Assembly (NCBI GenBank): GCA_024694785.1
Contig: JAILJL010000176.1
Location: forward strand, 1-13,281
Length of the DNA stretch: 13,281 bases
Origin: Lachnospiraceae bacterium
GTDB taxonomy: Bacteria; Bacillota; Clostridia; Lachnospirales; Lachnospiraceae
Direction: 5' to 3'
This document shows positions 7,314 through 13,281 of this stretch, piece after piece (position 1 is the first letter of the stretch; the number at the start of each line of letters is the position of its first letter). The notes below the pieces were generated by a model. That model had not been told where the DNA came from, ran no database searches, and worked only from the letters and a program-made list of their open reading frames with translations. A program made the translations under genes and the position numbers.

Positions 7314-8527
7314 GCATTTTCTTCTCGTACCTGTTCAATTAATGGTCTGTTAACTTTCTTTCGCGTAACCTCTACGAGATTAAGTTTTGTCATATCAACA
7401 AGTGTTGTTGTTATATGGTCTTTGGATAAAAGCTCCCGAAATGTATCGATAAGTCGAATTTTGTGATTCTCGTCTTTCATATCTATGAAGTCAATCATAC
7501 ACATACCGGATATATTTCGTATTTTAAGCTGTCTGGCAATCTCTTTTGCAGCCTCGAGGTTAATCGTAAGAAAGAAATCGCCGAAGTCTTTGTTGGCATT
7601 CTTACCGCTGTTAACATCGATAACCGTCATGGCTTCCGTATATTCGATAACAAGATAAGAACCGGATTTAAGCCAGATTACTTTATCAAGTGCCTGCCCA
7701 ATCTCTCGCTGCAAAGAGAAAAGCTTTTTCAACGGATAATTATCGTCATAGTATCTAAGAGGAGTTCTCATATTATCCGAGAAAGTATTCATGTAATCTG
7801 CGATTGCATCGTATTTCTCTTTGTCATCAGTTATTATCTCGTCATATTCGCCCTGGTAACTGTTTTTGATAAGAGCAAGATATTCGGGCATGGCCTTATA
7901 TATACAGCTGTATCTTGTCTTATACTGCGCTGTTGTCAGTATTTCATTAAAAGTTGTTGCCAATTCTCTCGCTTCTTTTAATATATCATCCTTTGAAGCG
8001 TGCTTTGCATTGGTTCTGGCAACGATACCAATATCCGGATATTCATCGTTAACATCTTTCATTAATAAAGAAAGATGTTCTCGCTTGCGCCCCGTAATCT
8101 TCTTTGATACACCGCTTTGCTTTTTGTTTGTCGATAATACCACGTATTGCCCCGACAAAGTAATTGCCGTTGTTGCAGCCGCAAGCTTGGTCTTTATAGG
8201 GTCGCGTACAATCTGTATAAGAAGTTCATCACCGACAGCGATACTTTTTTTGGAAAGCTTTTTGGTGAATATTGCGAATTTAGCATCCGAATAAGGCAGA
8301 TAACAGGTTTCGTTCGGACCGAATTTAACAAAGAAAGCATGTATATTCTCTGCTATCTTATCAACGCGGCCAATAAATATATGATTGATCAAAGAACTCT
8401 GCCTGTCCTGCATTACGTTAAGGTCCGTCAAGTGGTCGTTTTCAATCTTTGCTGCAACCAAAAGCTCTTTTCTGGTAGCATACTCATGATTGATTTGCAT
8501 TTTAGTCAGGATTAATTTCGTACTCAA
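7310..8527 (-). CDS. Ribonuclease E/G family protein, short form with TTG start
   Basis: Endoribonuclease of the RNase E/G family, acting in rRNA maturation and mRNA decay. In the 405 residues, an S1 domain (about 46-125, with HIFIGRVDKI and FFVKFG) precedes the DNase I-like catalytic domain, where the metal-binding aspartates are D304 (TVIDVNSG) and D346 (MIDFIDM). The chain ends soon after VEVTRKKVNRPL, where longer homologues continue into the zinc-link cysteines (CPxCxG), so the Zn-linked tetramer of the E. coli enzyme is not expected. The TTG at 8527 is chosen because AGGAG lies 6 bases upstream and LILTK matches the usual N-terminus; the first in-frame ATG (8500) would cut into it. It overlaps the upstream DUF2344 gene by 26 bases. 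Confidence 0.9.
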   Translation of the reverse strand: MSTKLILTKMQINHEYATRKELLVAAKIENDHLTDLNVMQDRQSSLINHIFIGRVDKIAENIHAFFVKFGPNETCYLPYSDAKFAIFTKKLSKKSIAVGDELLIQIVRDPIKTKLAAATTAITLSGQYVVLSTNKKQSGVSKKITGRKREHLSLLMKDVNDEYPDIGIVARTNAKHASKDDILKEARELATTFNEILTTAQYKTRYSCIYKAMPEYLALIKNSYQGEYDEIITDDKEKYDAIADYMNTFSDNMRTPLRYYDDNYPLKKLFSLQREIGQALDKVIWLKSGSYLVIEYTEAMTVIDVNSGKNANKDFGDFFLTINLEAAKEIARQLKIRNISGMCMIDFIDMKDENHKIRLIDTFRELLSKDHITTTLVDMTKLNLVEVTRKKVNRPLIEQVREENA

Positions 8528-9260
8528 TGTTAGCTCCTAAATCATTAAGAGATATTAGCCGTTCATTGTCGTCGCGACCATATACCTCAATTCTGTATAT
8601 CTGATATTCGTTTTCGACATACTCCTTATTACAATAATCAAAAAACGATTTCAAAAGAAGTTCCGGTTTGATATTGGTAATCGAACCTGTCGAAACAGTG
8701 AAAACAAGACTTGTTCTGTCGGTTATTTCTTCGTCTTCCGAAGAAAAAGCGCAAGCTTTAAAATCATATATATTCGGCTTAAGATCAAGTGTTGCCTCAC
8801 CTTTTTTTGTCTCTTTCGTAATAAGAATCTCATCCTTGGCAAGGTACGAATTGATTCTTTCATTTAACTCCGGGATGTCGTTAATATTACCGACACCAAC
8901 CGACTTATTATACACTGCATAGCGAGCTGCCGCAACTATAGACATCGAGTTTTTGGCATGATCCGGAAGGAGCTTGTAATCAAGAACTTTCACTCCTTCA
9001 ACCATTGCAGTGTTAAGCGCATCTATGGAATCTTTCGATGACTTCGTCGACTTTACGGCAATATCCATATATTCGCCATCGCTTATAACGCCAACGGAAA
9101 GCGGCGCAGCAAAGGACATAATCTGATGCGGATTGTATCCCTCCGAATAAGCAATATCAATTCCTGCTCTTATAATAGCTTTTTGAAAAAAGCGCATGAT
9201 ATCAAGGTGTCCTATGAACTTAATTGAACCATGCTTACTGAATTTAACCCTTATGTTCAA
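8502..9260 (-). CDS. TIGR03936/DUF2344 family radical SAM-associated protein
   Basis: Protein of unknown biochemical function that almost always accompanies, or is fused to, the TIGR03960 radical SAM protein encoded next to it. The family core is clear in the first 75 residues: RVKFSKHGSIKFIGHLDIMR, then AYSEGYNPHQIMSFAAPLSVGV and DGEYMDIAV. The rest, to residue 252, is less conserved. The TTG at 9260 is preferred because AGGAGG lies 8 bases upstream; a GTG at 9269 would sit directly on that Shine-Dalgarno sequence. Its start overlaps the end of the radical SAM gene by 17 bases and its end overlaps RNase E/G by 26, implying tightly coupled translation of the three proteins. A role in RNA or ribosome modification is an inference from context. 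Confidence 0.85.
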   Translation of the reverse strand: MNIRVKFSKHGSIKFIGHLDIMRFFQKAIIRAGIDIAYSEGYNPHQIMSFAAPLSVGVISDGEYMDIAVKSTKSSKDSIDALNTAMVEGVKVLDYKLLPDHAKNSMSIVAAARYAVYNKSVGVGNINDIPELNERINSYLAKDEILITKETKKGEATLDLKPNIYDFKACAFSSEDEEITDRTSLVFTVSTGSITNIKPELLLKSFFDYCNKEYVENEYQIYRIEVYGRDDNERLISLNDLGANIEYEINPD

Positions 9261-11109
9261 TGCAGACACCTCCTTTATATGAAGCTATACCACAGCCGGC
9301 ACATTTCTGCCTGCAGTTAGGGGTAACAATTCCCTTTTTGGCATTTTCATATTCTCTTTTAAGGAATTCTTTGGTAACTCCCGCATCGATGAAGTCCCAA
9401 GGAAGTATTTCGTTATAATCTCTTTCTCTGAAGATATAGAAGTCAGGATCAACGTTACATTCCTTAAAGCATTCATTCCATACATCAACCTTGAAATACT
9501 CTTCCCAGGCGTCAAATATCTGACCTTTATCATAAGCTTTCCTGATAACGTCACAAAGCTTTCTGTCACCTCTTGCAAATATACCTTCAAGAATTGTTAC
9601 ATCTTCATGGTGCCAGATATAATGCATGCTTTTCTTGTTAAGCTGCTCCATCATGGTGGATTTTACAAGCTTTGCAGACTCGATAAAGTATTCGGAAGTT
9701 GCCATTCTAACCCATTGGAACGGGGTAAAAGGCTTAGGAACAAAGAATGAAGTACTCATTGTAACCTGGCATTTTCCGTTTCTTTGATCCTTTGGGATTT
9801 CGTAGTAGCGTCTGCAGATTTTTTCCGCAAGCTCGGGTATTCCCTTAATATCTTCCTCCGTCTCGCCCGGAAGTCCCAGCATAAAGTAAAGCTTTACCTT
9901 CTGCCATCCGCCGTCAAAGGCAAGACCGGCACCATTTATTATGTCTTCTTCCGTAAGACCTTTGTTAATTACATTGCGAAGCCGCTGGGTACCCGCTTCC
10001 GGTGCAAATGTCAAAGAGCTTTTTCTTACATCCTGAACTTTACTCATTACATCAAGAGAAAAAGCATCTATTCTAAGTGACGGTAAAGAGATATTGACTC
10101 CCTTTCCGTTATATTTCTCAATAAGATAATCGAGAAGCTCTTTTAAAGGGCGATAATCACTTGAACTTAGTGAACTTAATGAAATCTCATCATATCCGGT
10201 GGACGAAAGCATCTGATCTGCCATTGCCTTAAGTTCGTTGACGTCTCTTTCTCTCGTTGGACGGTAAAGCATTCCGGCCTGACAGAATCTGCATCCTCTT
10301 ATACATCCACGCATTATCTCAAGAGTTACTCGGTCCTGAATTGCTTTAATAAAAGGAATTACAGGCTTTCTCGGCCAACCTATATTACCGGTGTTCATTT
10401 CGACATTCTTCTCTATCGTAGCGGGAATGTCATCATATATCGGTGTAAAAGCGCTAATCGTACCGTCCCCATTATATGACACATTGTATAAAGAAGGCAC
10501 GTATATACCGCGGATTTTGGCAAGTTCGTGTAAGATGTCCTGTCTCGAGCATCCATCATCTCTCATCTTCTTATAAGTATCAAGGAGCTCGTCATATACG
10601 GTCTCTCCCTCACCTATATAGAAAATATCAAAGAAGTCTGCTATAGGCTCCGGATTATAAGTGCAAGGCCCGCCTCCGATAACTATGGGATGTTCTTCGG
10701 TTCTGTCTTTGGACAATAACGGGATCTGTGTCAAATCAAGAATTTGCAAAAGATTGGTATAACACATTTCGTATTGTATGGTTATCCCGAGAAAATCGAA
10801 GTCTTTTAAAGGGTCCTGCGATTCAAGCGCAAAAAGAGGTATATTATTATCTTTCATAATCTTATTAAGATCGGGCCAAGGAGAATATACTCTCTCGCAC
10901 CATGTGTCTTCACGCTGATTGAACATATCGTAGAGAATCTGTATTCCCAAATGCGACATACCTATTTCATATACATCAGGAAAACACATGCAAAATCTTA
11001 TATCTATTTTGTCTTTGTCTTTTACTACACTGTTAACTTCATTGCCGATATAGCGCGCAGGCTTGTCTATTGACATTAAAATATCATCGGATAAGGCAAG
11101 TTTTCTCAT
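9244..11109 (-). CDS. TIGR03960-family B12-binding-type radical SAM protein
   Basis: Radical SAM enzyme of unknown substrate. The 621 residues have an N-terminal B12-binding-like region (about 20-190, including PDVYEIGMSHLG and VIGGGPCTYNPEPIADFFD), then a radical SAM core whose 4Fe-4S ligands are C269, C273 and C276 (RGCIRGCRFCQ), with later SAM-barrel blocks (SLPSLRIDAF, FAPEAGTQRLRN, YFMLGLPGETEED). The C-terminus carries a second cysteine set (C599, C603, C606, C616) that could hold another iron-sulfur cluster. A canonical cobalamin-binding DxHxxG motif is not obvious, so B12 use is uncertain. The ATG at 11109 lies 6 bases after the upstream stop, with only a weak AGTAGGT as ribosome-binding site. 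It is followed by its DUF2344 partner and RNase E/G. Confidence 0.9.
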   Translation of the reverse strand: MRKLALSDDILMSIDKPARYIGNEVNSVVKDKDKIDIRFCMCFPDVYEIGMSHLGIQILYDMFNQREDTWCERVYSPWPDLNKIMKDNNIPLFALESQDPLKDFDFLGITIQYEMCYTNLLQILDLTQIPLLSKDRTEEHPIVIGGGPCTYNPEPIADFFDIFYIGEGETVYDELLDTYKKMRDDGCSRQDILHELAKIRGIYVPSLYNVSYNGDGTISAFTPIYDDIPATIEKNVEMNTGNIGWPRKPVIPFIKAIQDRVTLEIMRGCIRGCRFCQAGMLYRPTRERDVNELKAMADQMLSSTGYDEISLSSLSSSDYRPLKELLDYLIEKYNGKGVNISLPSLRIDAFSLDVMSKVQDVRKSSLTFAPEAGTQRLRNVINKGLTEEDIINGAGLAFDGGWQKVKLYFMLGLPGETEEDIKGIPELAEKICRRYYEIPKDQRNGKCQVTMSTSFFVPKPFTPFQWVRMATSEYFIESAKLVKSTMMEQLNKKSMHYIWHHEDVTILEGIFARGDRKLCDVIRKAYDKGQIFDAWEEYFKVDVWNECFKECNVDPDFYIFRERDYNEILPWDFIDAGVTKEFLKREYENAKKGIVTPNCRQKCAGCGIASYKGGVCIEHKG

Positions 11110-11115
11110 ATATAC

Positions 11116-12405
11116 CTACTTTCTTTGTGAAAGCTCATTCATTATGTCATCCCAGGTAATATTGAATTCGCTCATCATAATCATCATAAGGAACATTAAA
11201 TCCGAAATCTCAGCTCTAACGCCTTCGGTATCGTGAACCTTGGCGGAAAGAACAAGGTCGGTACCTTCGGCCATGAACTTTTTGGCAATGCCGTTCTTAC
11301 CCGACTCGAGAACTGAAGTTGTATAGGAACCTTCCCGGGGATTAATGCGGCGTTCGCATATATGATTATATATGGTCTCAAGTAACTCGCCAGTATTCTT
11401 ATTGACAAAATCCTTGTGCAGGATTTCGGTAAGGAAGGGTTCTTCGTTTGCATCGTTTTCGGATAATCGCGATACTTTAATGATTACACCGCGTTTATTC
11501 TTGTCAACATATACCGATTTGATATATTGATAATTGTTGTTCTCCCAGCCTTCACGAATTACTTTGTTGCTCTTTCGGTCAAAGTAATGCATTTTGCCGT
11601 TCTGCATACTGGTCTCGAAGGATTCTTCATTCATAACACCATATCCGATTACATCATTGGTAAGATAGTCCTGTGTTACATAATGGATAAAACCGGAATT
11701 ATCGGTATTAAACTCGTTATAGTGCATCGAGGCTTCGTATACATTAACGCTGATTCCGTTGGTACTTAAGCAGCGCTTTAACATAACAATGTCGGTTAAA
11801 GTATCGTTAATCAAAGGTCCCATAACACCGAGACAATGCGGATTTTCAAGTGCTTTGCAATAGTCATCGATATTGTTTGAGGACACCATATAGTAATACG
11901 GAAAAGATGTCATAAAAGCTATCGAATCCAGAATGTTGTCTTCAAATACATATAAATCATGGAAACATTCATCTATTTCTTCTCTTTTCTTGAAGAGGAA
12001 ATTGATATTATCGATTGCAAGCGATAATCTGTCTTTTTTGAACATCTGAACGCATTCAGGTAAAATGTTAAGAAGATCGGGGTCAGAAGAATTCAAAACT
12101 ACTCTTTGGCATCCGGATACAAGATATTCTCTGATATTACGCACAGTTCCCGTAAAGCCGAATGCGTATGAAGGAATTTCAAGTACTCTGTTTATTTCTT
12201 TGATTATCGTAAGGGAGCGTTCGTGTTCTTCTAATGTATCCGAAAGATCGTAGATTAAAAGTTCGTCCACTCCTGAGTTGTTATAAAGCTTAGCAATATC
12301 AACGGCCATACCGATTGAGGAAGTATCGGCAGCACTTCTTACGGCACGACCGGCTTTGAGATATATAGTTGCCATCAAACTTTTCTTATCTGTTAAAATG
12401 TCCAT
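11116..12405 (-). CDS. Divergent HisA/HisF-HisI-HisE-like protein with lost active-site motifs
   Basis: The order of domains matches the bifunctional phosphoribosyl-AMP cyclohydrolase/phosphoribosyl-ATP pyrophosphatase (HisIE) with an N-terminal HisA/HisF-like barrel that I recall from Lachnospiraceae: barrel about 8-235 (IYLKAGRAV, ELLIYDLSDT), HisI-like about 240-330 (VTQDYLTNDVIGYGVMNEES, GKMHYFDRKS), HisE-like about 337-429 (EGSYTTSVLESG, AEISDLMFLMM). The chemistry is not conserved. The cyclohydrolase Mg motif DxDxD reads DKNKR at 301-305, and the Zn motif CHTGxxSC is replaced by an acidic stretch without cysteine or histidine (about 315-324). In HisE the GEExxE helix reads MAEGTD. It is therefore probably inactive as a cyclohydrolase, and doubtful as a pyrophosphatase. 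AGGAG lies 6 bases before the ATG. The frame is intact, so selection seems to keep it; its role is unknown. Confidence 0.8.
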   Translation of the reverse strand: MDILTDKKSLMATIYLKAGRAVRSAADTSSIGMAVDIAKLYNNSGVDELLIYDLSDTLEEHERSLTIIKEINRVLEIPSYAFGFTGTVRNIREYLVSGCQRVVLNSSDPDLLNILPECVQMFKKDRLSLAIDNINFLFKKREEIDECFHDLYVFEDNILDSIAFMTSFPYYYMVSSNNIDDYCKALENPHCLGVMGPLINDTLTDIVMLKRCLSTNGISVNVYEASMHYNEFNTDNSGFIHYVTQDYLTNDVIGYGVMNEESFETSMQNGKMHYFDRKSNKVIREGWENNNYQYIKSVYVDKNKRGVIIKVSRLSENDANEEPFLTEILHKDFVNKNTGELLETIYNHICERRINPREGSYTTSVLESGKNGIAKKFMAEGTDLVLSAKVHDTEGVRAEISDLMFLMMIMMSEFNITWDDIMNELSQRK

Positions 12406-12414
12406 CTTACTCTC

Positions 12415-12945
12415 CTATCTAGATTGTAAATCAAGATTCAATTTATCCAAATATGGTACGAGAATACCACCTTTACTTTTGAAAAAATAGTCTTCATTAA
12501 GTTCGTCAAATCTGAAACTTTTTCTTCCGCCGGTATTGGCTCTTTCGTAGAAAATCAAAAGCTCATCAAGCTTAAGATAATAGAAAATGTCACGCTTTGT
12601 ATAATATAACAGGAAAAAAGCAATTCCTCCCTGGCGTTCAAATTCCTTCATGAACTCGATTTGATGTTCATGTATATTGTGAAGTGTAAACGTATCTTCT
12701 TTGCATTCTTTCGCGTCAAAGCACACAGGTATACCCTGCACGGCACCTATATAGTCTACCGTACTTTTTTTGTCAAAATAGGCAAGTGTAACCTGCTTTG
12801 TATTATGATCGATATCTATCGGAGTTATCGGGGTCGGTATCTTCTGAATCAGCGCAAGGTGCGCATCCTGATATTTATCATTGGAAATATTGACCATTTC
12901 CTCAAGTGCCGAACCGCGAAGCCCTCGTGAATTATATGTTGGCAT
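12415..12945 (-). CDS. recU: Holliday junction resolvase RecU
   Basis: Cuts Holliday junctions in recombination repair in Firmicutes. The protein is 176 residues from the ATG at 12945. It shows the N-terminal NSRGLRGSALEE block (5-16), the PTPI segment near 37-40, and the nuclease core: D64 (STVDYIG), D77 and K79 (FDAKE, at the place of FEAKE in Bacillus RecU) and the HNIHEHQIEFMK helix (about 89-100), followed by GGRKSFRFDEL. The longer frame from a GTG at 12969 is rejected because AAAGGAG is 7 bases before the ATG, and the upstream gene stops (TAA) one base before it. The gene follows an RluA-family gene here instead of being next to a penicillin-binding protein gene as in Bacillus. Confidence 0.93.
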   Translation of the reverse strand: MPTYNSRGLRGSALEEMVNISNDKYQDAHLALIQKIPTPITPIDIDHNTKQVTLAYFDKKSTVDYIGAVQGIPVCFDAKECKEDTFTLHNIHEHQIEFMKEFERQGGIAFFLLYYTKRDIFYYLKLDELLIFYERANTGGRKSFRFDELNEDYFFKSKGGILVPYLDKLNLDLQSR

Positions 12946-12946
12946 T

Positions 12947-13281
12947 TTATTGCTCCTTTTTTGCTCCACTTTCTATAATATCAAAAATTTGTGGAATCGG
13001 TGCGATAATTTTGTTGCCATTTTTAAAATCAATTTCGTATGCATGCAAAAGCTGATGATTCAAACCAAATTCGGATCGTAACTTTGCGTTAAGATTTGAA
13101 TCACCATACTTCTCATCTCCCAATATCGGATGGCCTAGATAAGATAAATGCGCACGTATCTGGTGGCTTTTGCCGGTAATTAAGTGTACTTTGAGTCTGG
13201 TGTATTTACCATTATTTGAAATCGGCTCATACTCCGTAATTATCTCTTTAAAACCCTGTGAATAATGATCTTTGATTATTA
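12947..13281 (-). CDS. RluA-family 23S rRNA/tRNA pseudouridine synthase, C-terminal part
   Basis: This gene runs off the window end; about 110 C-terminal residues are visible. I read RLKVHLITGKSHQIRAHLS (codons about 13200-13144), then LGHPILGDEKYG, and further on LNHQLLHAYEIDF, the standard end of RluA/RluC/RluD-type pseudouridine synthases. It finishes ...SGAKKEQ at a TAA at 12949-12947. The catalytic aspartate motif (HRLDxxTSG) lies outside the window, so activity and the RluC, RluD or other subtype cannot be judged. The stop is separated from the recU ATG by a single base and the recU Shine-Dalgarno sequence lies inside this gene, so the two are coupled. Confidence 0.9.
   Translation of the reverse strand, partial: IIKDHYSQGFKEIITEYEPISNNGKYTRLKVHLITGKSHQIRAHLSYLGHPILGDEKYGDSNLNAKLRSEFGLNHQLLHAYEIDFKNGNKIIAPIPQIFDIIESGAKKEQ

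Noticed and set aside
7463..7981. 172-codon plus-strand open frame opposite RNase E/G
   Set aside because: It is the antisense shadow of a strongly conserved gene, has no ribosome-binding site and shows no recognisable domain.

Overview
The window is a low-GC, densely packed chromosomal segment that looks like a member of the Lachnospiraceae (Clostridia), possibly Butyrivibrio-like. This rests on the gene order rplU-prp-rpmA-obgE-yhbY-nadD-yqeK-rsfS, an L27 protein with a Prp-cleavable N-terminus, Gram-positive type LexA boxes, and a three-part HisA/HisF-HisI-HisE protein of a kind I recall from this family. The assignment comes from protein recognition only. I see no insertion sequence, prophage, CRISPR array, tRNA or rRNA.

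Layout. (1) Positions 1-870, plus strand: a tyrosine recombinase (XerC/XerD/phage-integrase type) whose N-terminal half is outside the window and whose frame appears interrupted close to the window start. It ends at a bidirectional hairpin shared with the convergent plsC-like acyltransferase (909-1673, minus). (2) Positions 1775-2932: an SOS module. A small membrane-anchored LysM protein resembling the cell-division inhibitor YneA is divergent from lexA, and the intergenic region carries five LexA-box-like palindromes arranged almost symmetrically. (3) Positions 2986-7171, minus strand: rplU, prp, rpmA, obgE, yhbY, nadD, yqeK, rsfS. The group has its own promoter and a probable L21 RNA leader, and an intrinsic-terminator-like hairpin separates the ribosomal-protein part from obgE onward. 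(4) Positions 7310-13281, minus strand: an RluA-family pseudouridine synthase (C-terminal part only), recU, a divergent HisA/F-HisI-HisE-like protein, a B12-binding-type radical SAM protein, its DUF2344 partner, and a short RNase E/G. These genes are separated by at most 9 bases or overlap, and probably form one operon that reads into rplU.

How the genes fit together. The minus-strand run is mainly a ribosome and RNA-maturation block: pseudouridylation, a radical SAM pair of unknown target, RNase E/G, ribosomal proteins L21 and L27 with the L27 protease, the Obg GTPase, the YhbY RNA-binding protein and the ribosome silencing factor RsfS. NAD synthesis (NadD), Ap4A hydrolysis (YqeK) and recombination (RecU) are embedded in it.

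The points most worth a second look are these: the HisI/HisE-like protein has lost the metal-binding and catalytic motifs of its cyclohydrolase domain and part of the HisE motif, although the fold signature is intact; the LexA-box array is unusually elaborate; RNase E/G stops just before the zinc-link; and two consecutive genes (DUF2344 and RNase E/G) use TTG starts, each with a good Shine-Dalgarno sequence.
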